64,000 nucleotides of DNA from Ustulina deusta (Eukaryota; Ascomycota; Sordariomycetes; Xylariales; Xylariaceae): positions 186,001 through 250,000 of the forward strand of contig JAJNNX010000054.1 in the NCBI GenBank assembly GCA_023159155.1, read 5' to 3'. Positions 1-13,815 of the stretch are shown piece by piece. The notes below the pieces were generated by a model. The model saw only the letters and a program-made list of their open reading frames with translations, searched no databases and was not told the DNA's origin. How positions within the stretch are numbered: the stretch's first letter is position 1; each line of letters begins with the position of its first letter. The position numbers and the translations under genes are program-made.

Positions 1-2377
1 TGGTTCCGGTAGCATCGTGTTGCCCCGCTTGAGGACCCTGATCATCCCACCTGACCTGTTCGATGACCTCACCTTGGACAAGACTTCTGCGTCTTGGTAC
101 CTGGTCTATCCCCTACGGCGTATTTTGAGCCTGAGGGAAAACTTACCTTCCCAGGTTGGAAATCTTGTGAGACGCCAGAAGAATCTGGAGCCATACCTAG
201 ATTTCCGAGTGCTTGCCGTTCTTGTCACTGCCGCCTCGGCGTTTACGGCCCTTGTGTAGTAGCCGACCTCGATCGCTTCCAGGAGATATCTAGTCGCCTA
301 CCTATGCTTACGCTATCGGTGGTTGGTTACCGAGACTCGGAACTCAACCGTATGGTCCTTCAACTAGCCATCTAGTTCCTCCGGTCGAGGCATGCCTATC
401 TCACGGGATTTGCTCTGGCTATACTCTGTTACGCCAACAAAGACTCGTCATATCTGGGTACAAGCTTCGAGAATAGCCTAATAGCTAGATTTTCGGCTCT
501 AATAGTCATTTGACTCACCCACAACGAGCACCGATGGGATCATGACAGATTTTACGAGTTTTGGGGCAGAATGCTGCGACCTACCTGTTGGGCATTAGAG
601 TCTGGTGCTAACTTGGCCGATCCACGCAGCTGGGTTACAGATCTACAATCTTAAGCGTCCCAAATGATGTTGCTCTATGGCTTCATAGGCGAGTTTCGCT
701 ATCGGGTATAGAAACAAGATTTTATTGTAGAGGCGTAAGATGGTATAAGCCGCGCGATGCGAATGCTACGTTGCGCTGAGCAAACTTGGTTCTATCGGGT
801 TGGTCTTCATGTAGTTCCATGTTAGGGATACATACGTAGTCGTCCGTCATCATAACCTACAAGCTCACATGTTTCTGGGACTTTTGTGTTCCCTGAGCTG
901 ACCGTTTTATTGCGTAAAGTATCTGTATCATTAGCCTGTTCGGGGACTATCCGTAGGGGATAGCGAGATGGCATCAGAAGGCGAACATCCTCTAGACGGT
1001 GAACATCGTACGCTAGACGAGATACTAGTAGCTGCCTCGTGATGCTCAACTGTGGATATGAGCCGTTATCTCGAGGAGGAGACTTGTGGGCTCGATGTTG
1101 TAGCTAGGAGTTATCCATGTTACGCATCAACGGGTGGGTTGTACTAGCAACTAGCTATTACTCTGAGTAGTGTTGGTGAGGATTCAAGTGTGAGAAGACG
1201 AGAATAACGAAGGGAGGAGAGAAGCCCAGCATCGTTCGTCCCCCCCTAGAGGTTTTGATTATTGGCGGTTCCCGAAATATTTCAGTAGTGAAACAGTAAC
1301 TGCATCTTCTTGGAAACCTGCCCTACACTACCAACTTATATTATCGAAAGATGCAAAGCAAACCTGCGCATTGTGTTGAACACAAGTTTTACGCTACCTC
1401 TGGTATTATTTACCCACCGTCGTTGAACCGCAAGACACAATTCTATAACGGCTGTCTAACACATGCTCCCTATTTAGACGACCGTCTTTTATTTATACCC
1501 AGTACAGGAGACTACTGCACAATCCTGCAGCCAAGCATTCAGACTCTCGCACATTCGTCGACCTGCAGCCGCTCTATCGACACCCAGGAATGAACCCGTC
1601 GCCTCTAGCGCGCCCTAGGTCGACGCGTTTCAGCTCTCAGAATACAGAAGTAGTGGACTGAAGGTCAGCTTAACATGGGATCTATCCGTGCTCGCCCGCA
1701 CCGGCTGGTGTTACGGACCTAGCCACAAGAAGTCACACCTACGTCCGTCGATGCCGCTAGCGCTGGATGGCAAAGTTCACCAGTGTGGGACGTGGCACAA
1801 TCTTGAGCTAATGTACGAACTAAGCCCCCCCGCCGGTGCGCGGTAGACCCTAACTGCGCCGCCGGAGGTGTTAGCTTAACTGAAACGGCAGGATTGTGTT
1901 TGGAAGTAGATGGACTAATAAGGTACAAGAACCTTGTGTACATGAGTATTGGGGCAAATCCGCCCGAGAGGGGCGACGAAAGAAAGCTAAAGATGTCGTT
2001 AGATGTATGTAGACTCGTGCCGTGAGAACCTATCTAGCCGGGTGCCCGGCTACTATCTGTTGGATCCATTGGCTGGGCAGAATTAACCCCCCCATACCAC
2101 ATTATGTAGGTACTTACTGTATCATGGTTGGCACGCCACAGCTGGGTTATCGTGAAGCCACGATTGGAGTACCTATTTTGCGGAAGGAGAAGGCAAGCCT
2201 CTCGATAACGTTGCTAGAAGTAACCTGCTGTGAACGACCATCACTGGCACTTGTTACGGTGCCGAGGTGAAACTGCCTAACCTGTCTGAGCCGCCGAATG
2301 GTTACCATAACTACTCTCTTATGATACCTTACTTCGCAAACCCCTAGGTCGCAGTCGTTTCAGTTGCCGTGCTCCAG

Positions 2378-2440
2378 GCATACATACATCTATACCTACC
2401 TACATACTATTACATACATACACACATACATACATACATA
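2378..2440. repeat. (CATA)n-rich microsatellite
   Basis: Imperfect tetranucleotide run of CATA/CTAC units interrupted by TATACCTACC and TATTA. Confidence 0.9.
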
Positions 2441-3416
2441 GCAGTAGACATGCAGTAGGTGCCTGTCTGCCCAGTTAGGTAGCACTTCACTTCTTCCAAT
2501 GGGCATGTGTCGAATGAGCCGGCCCGTTGTTCTTGGCGATTTTGCCGACTCGGGTGCGTAGCGGACCGTCCAACGAACAGATTGATAGTCGAGGTCCCGA
2601 TGACAGCCGTACGCACTCATCGACTTCTCCATTTCGTTCGAGTCCATTGCCTCCATTACTCAACTTACCCCTCACTTCGGGACAGCTTCCGTCTGCGACT
2701 TGTCTCTCCCTCTAGCTTCTTCCTGCCTCCGTGGAGCTTCGGCTTAGGCTCAGACCCGCCGTCCTCGGTCACGAAACAGAGAGGTGTCGGTATCAATAAT
2801 GAGCGCGCGTCCGGGCTCCCTCAGGTGACTCAGTTAGTCTCTGATATATTGAGGAGGCCTACCCTTTCTCGCAAAGGTCCAGAACTTGCGAGGATACACA
2901 AACATCCCACGCTGTTCTCAGGTAATGGTGTGTAGCATAGGACGATGTGGAATCCATGCGACTATTAAGCAGGAAGATGGACCAGGGGCCTGCGACGTCG
3001 AGAGCCCATCATTGGCCCGTGTCTTCGCAAGAGGTCTCGCTATCCAACCAGCTGACACCCTCTGGTGCTGGGAACCCGGCTCGAACCCCAGACCGGCCTG
3101 CAAATCAGCGACGAGCTTGGCATCTGGATGGTCCACCCCTCATTCATGTCAAATGCAAGTTGCTGCAACTCGCCCAATTGTGTCTCCGCTGTCGAGCATC
3201 TCTTCCCATATGGTCTCACATCTCCATCGGCCTTGCGAAGCTGCCGCCTGCACAGAAGTCGGTATGACGATACCTCGCTTCACCCTTGGCAATGCGACGC
3301 TGCGAGAAACATGGTCCTCTTATCTCCTCGTGTTATTGCGGCTTCTTCGTGAAAACTCCCTATCTGTTCCTCTCTTCTCCGAGCCGGCCGAGCCAACGCG
3401 TCGACAGAGGCTCAGC

Positions 3417-3435
3417 CTCTCTCTCTCTCTCTCTC
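3417..3435. repeat. (CT)n microsatellite
   Basis: Uninterrupted CT dinucleotide run of about nine units. It explains the Ser-Leu repeats in open frames crossing it. Confidence 0.9.
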
Positions 3436-5181
3436 CAGCACCCCTTGGCGTTTTGCGCCGGTTCATCCCCCAAAGCTAACAGAGGTAGATCTCAAGCAAT
3501 AGACGCCCCTGCCTGGTTGTGTTCAATCGCCCGCCCTCCTTCGGCAGTCAGGTTGGCGTCTGCCTGTACACGGTATTGATAGGCCACAAGGTGTGCACTC
3601 CACGATCTGGGATTCATCCCACCAGCCTACCCACCCACCCCATCAAGAGCGCACAGAGGTTCAGGCATACCTGCTCGCCCGTTGCTTGTGCATATCATAA
3701 CAGCACGGGTGAACCCCTGCTACCCGCTCTTGCAGGCTTCCACAAGCCCGCGACTAACAACGACTAGAGTCGGAATCAGCCCATTCAGTCCTGCAAACCC
3801 ATGAAATTGCCTTTTAGGTTATTTGCCCTTGAATGATGCTTCTCGCCCCATTCCGATGCATACGGGTCCTGTCCTTGCTTTGCACCCTTCATCCTGCCGT
3901 AGATAATGATATACCGTGCATGTCCTAACCCAAAAGCGGTCGTGATGCAGGGGTGACGTAATAAGAGTCAAGTCGCGGAACTGTCCGCCTCAGTAGGCGC
4001 ACAAGCGCATTAGCGAGGATTGCTTGACCTGTGGAAAGACTACCGACCCAACTACACCGATGCGCCTACATACGCTACATGTTAGATGGCTAGATCTCGG
4101 AAGCTTAACTGAAATTCTCCTTGGTTGGTCTCTGCTCCCGCTGGGGTCAGGGAGCCAGTATAGTGGCCGCCAGTCTGCCATGGCGATGCACCAGCATGGT
4201 TTATCCGAAAGGAACACAGCGCGCATCGTGGCACAGCATCCTCGGACAGCTTACCAGGAGCCTGGTCGTAGGCGCATGCGTTGGTAGCTGAAAGCAGTTC
4301 TCGATGCCTCAATCTAATCGTGGGCCTCGTTTGACTGAAATATGCATGCGTATTTTCTATTGCAAAAACCACACGCTCGCTTGACCCAGAAAATATACGT
4401 TCGTCGTGTCTCAACCACAAGCGACATCGTGCCTAACCCCACCCAGGCCACGATGTTCACCCGAGACAGATAACATCATGGGGGGGTTATTCCACATCCT
4501 TCGGGAGAACACCACAATAATCGGACTTAACACTACGTCTATTAGAGTTTATTTGCATGGTCTATACTGTATGGCACAGTACATTCTCCATATCGCGGGC
4601 TATGCTCTGGCATGTATGATCGTCTGCGACATGGACCATGCTCCACAAGGTCGCCTCTACGGAGGCCACAAGCTGGGGACGATATCCTGTTCAGAATTCC
4701 TGTTGATACCTACTGTTGGCTGCACGATGGTTTTGTTGCTGCTTCGATACAGTACAAGATACCAGAGCTTCCATTTTCTCCATCCCCCCCATGGTGGACA
4801 CCAAGCTTTATCAGGCCATCTCGCCAATCTACCTCGTCACGCGCCCTGGGGTATTACACAAAGACGGGGGCCAGAGAGCTATCTACTAGGACAGTCAAGA
4901 GGATTCCTGCGCGTGCAAGTGAGGTTGAATTTAGATCTCGCCGATCTCAAAACAACCGGACCATCCCCGGGATCCCTTCTCGCACACAGACTATTGCCGA
5001 TCCCGGTGGCACAGCTTCTTATCGCGCGCATGGCTGGTGTAGGACATGTAGTTAAGGTTCCTTAGCGTCATATCGCACAAAGATCGATCATGCGAATGCT
5101 GCGGTCGCCATCGCTCGTGGAAGCTCAGCTCTGCAGACAACACCCGTATGCGGTAGCTACATCAGTTCGTGTCCCCTACCC

Positions 5182-5248
5182 CCACACCGCACACGCACAC
5201 ACGCACACCCTCACACGCACACACACGCACACAAACACGTACACACAT
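5182..5248. repeat. (CA)n-rich microsatellite
   Basis: CACA-rich tract with regular CG interruptions (ACACGCAC units) on the plus strand. Confidence 0.85.
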
Positions 5249-5783
5249 AAGATAAACGCGCGTAGGGCGTGGGCTCGCTCGCTTGCTTAGCGGGTTGGGT
5301 GGCTGCATCTGCCACCGCCACAGGCCGATCACAACGTGCTGCACGGTCTCTTGCGAGACCAATATGGCAGAAATGTCCGGTTGAATGTTGAATGGCAGCG
5401 ATCATATGACGGGAGATCGCCAGATGACAGATGTCTTGTTCTCGTATCCACCGACGAGATAGAGATAGAGATATAGGTGCTCATCTGCAATGTGTAAAGC
5501 CACGGTGTTGTGACCGGCGACGGCGGCAAGCGACACTCGCATTCTCCGCCATCGCACCGTACTATCAACAGAGCACATCTGATATAGTAGAGACAAGCAG
5601 ACAGACTGGATGCAGGTGTTGGGCTTGGAGTCTCTGCGGACGTGGAGCTACATGCTGCGGCAGACTCCCTTCCCTTGCCTCCATTGTCCCTCCTACTACA
5701 GGTAAGCTAGAGTCGGGCTTTCAAGTGCGGGCACTGAGAGGGGACCGTGAGGGCACTTCCTAGATAAGATGCAAGTAGGAAGG

Positions 5784-5800
5784 GTGTGTGTGTGTGTGTG
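5784..5800. repeat. (GT)n microsatellite
   Basis: Perfect GT dinucleotide run of about eight units. Confidence 0.85.
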
Positions 5801-7007
5801 GTCTCATGGTGTTGCAACGCGCCGCATCCGGCTGCCGTGCGTGATGGAGATTGTCGCAGTTGATTTACGGAATAACTGCCTACCGCGTTTTCCAAATCCT
5901 TATCCTCCTCGCTAGCACACCAGCCCGTCTGCAACACAGCAACAGGTTTTCGTCTAGTGTGCTAGTAGTTCCGCACAGCACACGCATACACGTGTAGTAC
6001 ATGAGGAGTTGTATCTGTGGGATGTCTCTGCCCATAACATGACATGACCATGACCAGCGATTGCATGGATAGGTGGCGATGGGCACGCACGGTAATGCTG
6101 CACAGTCGCGTATTTGTCTTGGTTACGAGCAGAGTAAACAAGTACGAGGAAAAGAGGATAAAAAGTTGGTCTCAGATATGAGATTCTTCCTTGATTTGAC
6201 GGGACCTTTATCAGGAATGGTGGAATTAATTTACCTAATCCCCTGCAAGCTCGCTAGGGAGTGGTTGGTGGCACATGGATGTAGATGTAATATGGAATAC
6301 GGTAGGTATAGGATGTCCATATGTGTAAGTATGTGTGAGGTACTGTATGCAATGCTGTCGTTTATGTACACTATGTGCGTCTATACATGTGGTATGGATG
6401 TACATCTGGAAATAGCCTGTCACTATCTATGCCGCGTTTCACCAATCCCGGATCATGGGGATTTTTGGAAGCCAACGAAAGAGAGAGCCGTGATCCGGCG
6501 AATTGGCTTCCAATCGTTTTGCGTCAAGAGACGCGAAACCTGGCTATTATTGGTGCTAAAACAACGGGGGAGAAATAGTGTAGGTACGGTGTAGAACGCA
6601 CAGACCAATGCGGGCCGTTGGCGGCTGGCGTTACGACTTTGATTAGGCGATTGCGGGGTTGATAACGATAAGCGGCAAATTCAAACAGGCGCCCGTCAGA
6701 CGACAGACAGACGCGCGCCACAATGTGTATCGTAGGAAGTGCTGCTGATTTGTCCAAATTACCGCTATCATTTTTTGACACTACCTACCGAAAAGTACCT
6801 ACCGAAGGGATCTCCATCCACGTCAAAACTCAACCCCACTGAGATATCGCCATCACCGAGTTCGCCATCATCACCCACAATCGGGCAAGTTGAGGGCAAT
6901 CGCCAACGCCGTGAAATAATCTCAACTAACCAAACCCCTCCGTCGAACGTGGAAACGTAGAAGCAAAGACAAGAGCCAGTCTAGTGGAGGTGATTAGGAC
7001 AATTAAG

Positions 7008-10000
7008 ATGACGAGTCTCAAGAGATCCGTTCATACGGAGTCCAACCTCTCCAGCAAGGTCTATGTGAGGTCGACCAAAAGTGGCAAGGTTCAGAAAATC
7101 GTTCGTGAGGTCTACCTGCGCCAAGACATCCCGTGCTCTTCGCAGCTCTGCTCAAAATGTCTTGTTTCTGCGCCCAGAAGTGCTGCTGGTATTGGTGAGT
7201 TCGCCTCGTTCCATCCAAACTTTCTTTGCCCTTCTGGCCAAGGAGCCCATCATGACTGACTTTCATTACAGCGGCCCCTTTTGTACTCTCGGATAAACCG
7301 GCGGGCACCAAGGCGTTTCCACAGGGACATTACCTCGTCCCAGACACAAATGTTTTACTGAACGCCATGGACTTATTCGAGCAAGGGTCTGCCTTCTTTG
7401 ATGTAATAATTCTACAGACTGTTCTCGAGGAACTGCGCAACAGGTCTTTACCGTTGTATAACCGCCTTATTGGGCTAACAAAGAGCCAAGAAAAGCGATT
7501 TTACGTATTCTTCAACGAGTTCCGATTGGAGACATACGTAAATCGGGAGGTAGACGAGAGTATTAACGACCGCAACGACCGCGCTGTCCGGCGTGCAGTC
7601 AAGTGGTACAATGACCATATCGGCCAAATCACGTCTAAGGATGTCCCAGTCACAGTCATGCTATCTGACGATAGAGGCAATCTGGAGAAGGCAAAAGAAG
7701 AGACAGTTCCTGCTATCAGATTACGTGACTACGTCTCTGGCTTAAAGGATGCCGAAAGGTTATTAGACATGATTGCCGAATCACAGGATCGTGTCGCTTC
7801 TAAGGAGAAAAAGACCGAATTCCTTTACCCGGAATACTTCAGCTTGTCTAAGACGATGACAGGGGTGAAGAGCGGTATATTGCATCAGGGAATATTCAAC
7901 GTTTCACCATACAACTATCTTGAGGGCTCAATTAAAGTACCTGCTTTCCCAAAACCTCTCCTAATTCTGGGCAGGGATAATATCAACCGCTCTGTAGATG
8001 GAGATGTGGTAGTGGTTGAAGTGTTACCGCAAGATCTGTGGAAAGAACCTTCTACGAAGATAATTGAAGAGGAAGCCATTACAAAGAACGAGAATGCCGA
8101 TAATGACGAGGATGCGGCGGACGTCGTTACAGAGAAAGAAAGGCGGGCTCTTCAGGAGCAGGTGAAAAAGACGCAAGGCTTGACCACTGAAGGGAGGCCG
8201 CAGCCGACTGCCAAGGTCGTCGGTGTCCTCAAACGAAACTGGCGTCAGTACGTTGGTCATGTAGACCCGTCTTCAGTCAGCCAGACAGCAAGGCAAGGTA
8301 GGAAGCAGGAAAGCGTATTTCTCATCCCGATGGACAAGAAGATCCCTAAGATTCGGATACGGACACGGCAGGCTAGTGAGCTTCTCGGAAAGCGAATCCT
8401 AGTCACCATTGACTCATGGGATCGTGAAACTAGACATCCTATTGGTCACTTCGTCCGCTCGCTGGGCGAACTGGAGACCAAGGCTGCAGAAACCGAGGCC
8501 CTGTTACTCGAGTATGACGTGCAGTATCGCCCATTCCCCAAAACTGTTTTGGATTGTCTACCCAAGGAGGGCCACGACTGGAAAGTCCCTGAAAGCACAG
8601 ACGATCCAGGCTGGAAAGACCGGAAAGATCTAAGGGGTCTCCTGATTTGCAGTATCGACCCTGTAGGTTGCCAGGACATCGACGATGCTCTGCATGCCAG
8701 ACCATTGCCAAACGGGAATTATGAAGTCGGAGTACACATCGCCGACGTTTCCCATTTCGTCAAGCCAGCCAATGCCATGGACACCGAAGCTAGTATACGT
8801 GGTACAACTGTCTACCTGGTCGATAAGCGCATTGACATGCTTCCGATGCTTCTGGGTACCGACCTGTGCTCCCTGAAACCCTACGTGGAGCGCTACGCCT
8901 TCTCTGTTCTGTGGGAGTTGAGCCCCTCCGCGGATATCGTGGACGTGCGGTTCACCAAATCCGTCATAAAGTCCCGCGAGGCGTTTAGCTACGAACAAGC
9001 TCAGCTGCGGATCGACGATGCGTCGCAGCAAGATGACCTCACAAACGGCATGCGAACTCTGCTCATGCTCTCCAAAAAGCTGAAACAGAAGCGTATGGAT
9101 GCTGGTGCGCTGAGTCTCTCGTCACCCGAGGTCAAGGTGCAGATGGAATCCGAGACGTCAGACCCGATCGACGTCAAGACCAAAGAGCTGCTCGACACCA
9201 ACTCACTAGTCGAAGAATTCATGCTTCTCGCCAACATTAGCGTGGCACGCAAGATTTACGACGCATTCCCGCAGACCGCGATCCTACGCCGCCACGCCGC
9301 TCCGCCCAAGACCAACTTTGACGAGCTCGCCAACCAGCTGAAGGTCAAGCGCGGGCTGGAGCTCCGCTTCGACTCGTCAAAGGCACTCGCCGACTCGCTC
9401 GATGCCTGCGCCGATGCGTCCGAACCTTTTTTCAACACGCTCATCCGCATCATGGCGACGCGGTGTATGATGAGCGCCGAGTACTTTTGCGCAGGCACAC
9501 AGTCGTACCCCGAGTTCCAGCATTACGGTCTCGCGTCTGAAATCTACACGCACTTCACGAGCCCAATCCGGCGATATGCAGACCTAGTGGCGCACCGGCA
9601 GCTGGCAGCCGCCATCGACTACGAGGCCATGCACCCAGCCGTACGCGCGCGCGGCCGTCTCGAGGCCGTCTGCAAGAACATCAACGTGCGCCACCGCAAC
9701 GCGCAGCTGGCCGGCCGCGCCTCCGTCGCGTACTACGTCGGCCAGTCGCTCAAGGGCCGCGTGGCTGAGGAAGACGCCTTCGTCATGCGCATCTTCAGCA
9801 ACGGCTTCGTAGTCCTCGTCCCGCGCTTCGGCATCGAGGGCCTCATCCGGCTGCGCGACCTCGCCAACCCCGAGCCCGAGAGCGTCTTCGACCCCGAGAA
9901 CTACACCCTGCGGCTCACCGGCACCTACGACGGCGTCGTCGAGCTGTTCCAGAAGGTCCGCGTGCGCATCCGCGATGTCAAGGACGAGGCGACCGGGAAA

Positions 10001-10036
10001 CGCGGCGCAAGGATGGAGCTTGTGCGCACTGCATGA
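7008..10036 (+). CDS. DIS3: Exosome exoribonuclease Dis3/Rrp44 (RNase II family)
   Basis: Catalytic subunit of the RNA exosome, with 3'-5' exonuclease (RNB) and endonuclease (PIN) activity, acting in rRNA, snoRNA and mRNA processing and decay. Two exons, 7008-7194 and 7272-10036; the 77-base intron has a GTGAGT donor, a CTGAC branch site and an ACAG acceptor. The product is 983 residues, normal for Dis3. Seen in order: the N-terminal CR3 cysteine motif (C43, C48, C51); a PIN domain starting near residue 80 with acidic residue D87; cold-shock-like OB folds; an RNB domain whose magnesium-binding acidic cluster is intact (D525, D531, D533, D534 in IDPVGCQDIDD); and a C-terminal S1-like domain. 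The start at 7008 is chosen because the following residues align with the yeast N-terminus. The 3' third of the gene is visibly more GC-rich than the 5' third. It is convergent with SLD3. Confidence 0.96.
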
Positions 10037-10712
10037 AGAAGGAAAGAAAGAACCTTACCTGGGTAGGTGAGGGAGTATATAGACTCTGCGAGGTTGTAGT
10101 TATCTAAGTACCTACCTACCGACGTACCTAGTAGTTCCGTAATAGATAAAAGAAGTCAATGGGGTAGGTAGTTTACGATAGGACATGATACAAAAGAGGG
10201 TGAATGGAACGGATAGTGACCCCCGCAACACGACAATAGAATGGTATGAACACTTCTTCGCCCGTAGACGGTCACTGTAAAGTCAAGAAAGAGATGCTTG
10301 TACCACTATCGATACGAGAAGCCCGTGAATGAGCTAGTCGCGCGTTTAGCTACGAGATACCTATATAACTTGATATAGTAACTAATATCGAACGCTTCGC
10401 GGAAGCTTCTCTTCGCCATGCTAACGTGTTTCCTTGATTCCCTTCCTCTATGCTGCTGCTGATGATGATGATGATGATGCGTGTGCAATGCTTTGTTACG
10501 AGTCGATATACGAGGGGTAGCAAAATGTTGAAAAGAAACCCAGACACCCGAACTCCTTTTCATGTTTGCGCACCATGCTATGTCTCCAATGTTCAATTCG
10601 TAGCGCGTCGTCATTCGTGTTATCTCATGCTAAGATTGTTGCTTTCTTCCGCCCATCTCATTATTCATTTTCCTTGGCTGATTGCCCCGATATATATGCC
10701 CACGGAGATTAA
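10037..10712. other. Convergent 3' intergenic spacer DIS3/SLD3
   Basis: This holds the two facing 3' ends, several TACCTACC/TAGGTAGG short motifs at about 10.08-10.17 kb and a small trinucleotide run at 10451-10479. No gene is seen. Confidence 0.7.
10451..10479. repeat. (TGC)n(TGA)n trinucleotide repeat
   Basis: Three TGC units followed by about six GAT/TGA units. It lies outside the coding part of SLD3. Confidence 0.85.
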
Positions 10713-13700
10713 TCACGCTAGATCATCGTAATCATCGTCCCACCCTAATCGTTCAAAGATGGTCATCTTTCTCCCGGGGTTGTTTTCTGTGTTATCTCTG
10801 GCCTCCTTTGTCTTGGTCATACCTACGGATACGGCAGCGCTATTACCCAGTATCCTCTTCTTCACAGGAGTCACGGTTACGTAGTGGTCCAGTGAAGCGT
10901 TGACGTTGTTCTGTGGCGGCTTTACGGGTGTCTCGGCTAAAACATTGAACCCCCCAGGTGATGGGGGCATTTCAACGCCGCTATCTCTATGCCCTAATGT
11001 AGCAGGCCTAGTCTTAGCTACAAAACTTGGCTGGGACATTTTCCGGGACATGACGGGCGATGATGCCAGAACGACTCCTTCATCAGGCTCAGGGGCCGAG
11101 AGGAAGTTGCGGTTTGGGGCTGACGTCTTTGCGGGCGTCGCTATTATTTGATCCGTTGTCGATGTGCCGAGCGTTCGTTGTGCTGGTGGCTCACTTCCAA
11201 AAGCTGCTTCCCGATTCCGCTTCCTAGGTGCTGATGATGGGACCATGGACGAGGAGGGTAGAACCTGTTCCTCTGCCATCGCATTAAACCGTTGCGACAA
11301 TGATGATAGGGAGTCACGCTCCCTTGCCAAAACATCGTGAAATCTGGATCCTACCGGCGTCGCTTTAACGACATTTTGAAATCGATTGTATTGTGTTGGC
11401 TTCCTAGATTCTGAGAAATAATTAGTCGGCACACCAATCTACGAGGTTTATAAACTTACTTCTAAGTTGCGAAAGGCTTGTAACGGCTCGCCTCTCGTCT
11501 GCCTCAGCCATGGCTTTCCCAACAATCTCTCTGTTGGGCCGCCTAAGCGTGGAAATAGCATCTTGTAATTCTGCTTTTACAAAGGCATCTCTTTTCTCTT
11601 TGGTCTCGGCTCTGCGCTTAGCAGACATGAGGCCAGCGGAAGCCGTATTTTTGCCTTGAGATGTGCCCCCATCCGCTTTTGGTATGCTTGTCAAGGACAA
11701 TGGCTCGCTTGCTTCTCGTTTCAGTAGAGGTATTGTTGGCGTACTTGCGGATCGCATTAATGCGATTACTCCACTCGGACCACGAGACATGCTTCGACGA
11801 TTCCTCTCCGTTTCTTTGGACAGAAAATTTTCAAGATTCCGAGTAGACTTCGAAAGTGCCAACCGCTTTGCCGATGCACCGGGCTTGGGTTTCGTCGTAG
11901 GCGTTGTTTCGGTTTTCTTCTGAGCTGAATTTGGAGGCATCATGACGGGGCCGCCTAGCTTCCTGTTAATCGAGTCGCAGTGTTCAGGAAGCCTTGCCGA
12001 GAAGCTTTTGAATCTCAGTCAGCTATTGACATCATGCACAATGATTAGATCTACTCACAATGGCACGATAATGTCGATGCAGAAATCTTTTAGAGGGTCC
12101 GAAGTGGACTTTGAAGATTTCCGCAACTCTGGTCTCGAGCCAGTTTGGGACTCGTTAACATTGAATTCATCCAGGGCGGTAGACTGCCAGATACATAATC
12201 GATCTGCATGAACATCGAGAAGAAAAGGGAGATTGTGTTTATTTCGCTTTTTGGGGATTTCTTTGGGCGAATTCAGGGGTTCCTCAGCGGGAGGCATGCC
12301 TGGGAGCTGCAACTCATTCGTGATTTCGCGGGCTATCGCAGGCTCCAAGGAGAGGATCTCTAAAATAATAATCATCTGTAGCTGCGTTTCCCGAGACCGT
12401 AACAGGGATGTTTGTAGTTTGATGTCCTGTTGTTCGGTTGATTTCGTAGTGGACGACTCTTCATCGTCTTTGTGGAGAGGCCTATGGATAGCCCACCACC
12501 TTCGGACATGATCGCCTTCATTAGGATATAAGCCATCTTTGCCAATCTTCATCTTCTTGGCCTTTCTTTTTCTTGGTTTATTTTTTCCTTGTCCCTGCTC
12601 GACATCAGAGTCTTCGATAGCCGTCTTCATTTCTAGCTGGATTTTCGGGATCGTCTCGCGGTATTTCTTGTCAATTTGCACCGTAGTCATAACCAAGCTT
12701 TTTAGGAACTCTACTAGATCACTCATCTCTAACGTAGAATCGCAATCAAGATGAAAAGTAGCACGGGCTCGAGATAGTGGACCTTTGGCGAAGTATGCTA
12801 GAGACCCCTTAATCCTGTTAGCAACGAGAAGACATAGCATGAGTCAAAGCATACCATACCATTGAATGATATAAAGCTTCAAAATACTGATTTCGAATAC
12901 TGTCAAATATGCCGTCGGCATTGGGTATGCTAAGAGCCTCATCCTGATTCTGCGCTGCATCAACTTGAGCCTCTACACCCGGCTTTGCGGTTGAGTCGCT
13001 CGGAGACGGCACATCCTGGACTACTGCTACACCGCCCACATCAAATGCATTGCCTGCTTGAATAGGGGTGGGTGGTCTTGAGACTTCCCCAGCTTGCGAC
13101 AGCACCGATATGGATCGGGATCTTGTTGGCTTCTTAACGAGGGACTGGATAGCTTCAATGGCGAGCCGCCTCTTCTTGTTCGTGTGGGATATTTGAGGCG
13201 TTGTCAGGGGGGGGTGTGCGGTTGGCTCCGGAGGGAAGATGGGTTGCTTTCGTATCAAGGCTGGACAGGAGACAGTGGCCAGATCGCCAAGCTGTTCAAG
13301 ATCGACCCAGGAACCCAAGTGACACAAGGCATACAAAGTATTGGCCTGGCGTTCGATAGCGTAAACACTCTTGTTGCTCTCGAGTCTCGCGATCAAAACG
13401 ACGGGGCGGTTGCCCATGCGGCTTTCGAGATCGAGAATTCTGATATTGGCCTCGAAGGAGGCGGAAGACTCGAAGCTTCCATAGGGGGAAGAGAGGTCTA
13501 GAAAGGACAGGCGAAGATGCTCGCGAGGCAGGAGCATCAAAGGTTGGAGGCTGCGAGGTTTGATGGTGAGTTTTGGAGGATGCGGCTGGAGGGCAGTTAG
13601 CCGGCTGATACATGTGCCGAGGGACAATTGCTGACCTTGATAACGACTAACGACCGAAGGAGTTCTTGCATGGCCGAGGAATCACCGAGTTTCGACTTGT

Positions 13701-13815
13701 TGGCTTCGAAAGCCGAACTCGTCCGTTTATCGCCATCACGAAGGGGAGCGTGGGTGCACGAGGAAGCAGGCCGCCGAGGACGCGACGCGTCTGAATCCTG
13801 CAATCTTGTAGACAT
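10713..13815 (-). CDS. SLD3: DNA replication initiation regulator Sld3 (Treslin/TICRR family)
   Basis: Sld3 loads Cdc45 onto the origin-bound MCM helicase and is activated by CDK phosphorylation. Proposed exons on the minus strand: 13815-13636, 13585-12860, 12807-12059, 12004-11460, 11410-10713, giving 965 residues. Every junction keeps frame, with GT donors (GTCAGC, GTATGG, GTGAGT, GTAAGT) and AG acceptors. Recognition rests on the fungal Sld3 N-terminal motif (LMLLPREHLRLSFLD), the Sld3/Treslin domain beginning near residue 290 (SLAYFAKGPLSRAR), a GKDGLYP...VRRWW block, a RETQLQMIIILEILSLE helix, and the INRKLGGPVM motif near residue 570. The C-terminal part is Ser/Thr-rich with three TPxK CDK-type sites (TPAK, TPVK, TPVK) and ends in an acidic FERLGWDDDYDDLA tail. 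At intron 2 the first AG (CTAACAG) abuts the branch site; the next AG, seven bases on, restores the family alignment, so I used it. The exact start among upstream codons is less certain. Confidence 0.9.

Larger units (their letters stand above)
1..7007. other. Gene-poor stretch, no recognisable gene
   Basis: About 7 kb upstream of DIS3 holds only scattered open frames, the longest about 219 codons at 4406-5065. None shows a recognisable domain, several overlap in different frames of the same strand, and no convincing intron-exon structure joins them. The sequence is of mixed composition, not AT-rich, and is interrupted by microsatellites near 2.4, 3.4, 5.2 and 5.8 kb. It may contain decayed repeat or gene sequence, but I cannot name a source. 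Confidence 0.6.

Noticed and set aside
2886..3580. Three overlapping plus-strand frames of 95-197 codons
   Set aside because: All three frames are open over the same DNA, which reflects low stop density, and one crosses a CT microsatellite. No domain is seen.
4406..5065. 219-codon plus-strand frame
   Set aside because: No recognisable motif, unnatural residue mix, and a second frame of 147 codons overlaps it. Not supported as a gene.
12815..12854. Alternative 40-base intron 2 in SLD3 using the first AG
   Set aside because: It is too short, the AG touches the branch site, and it adds residues that spoil the family alignment.
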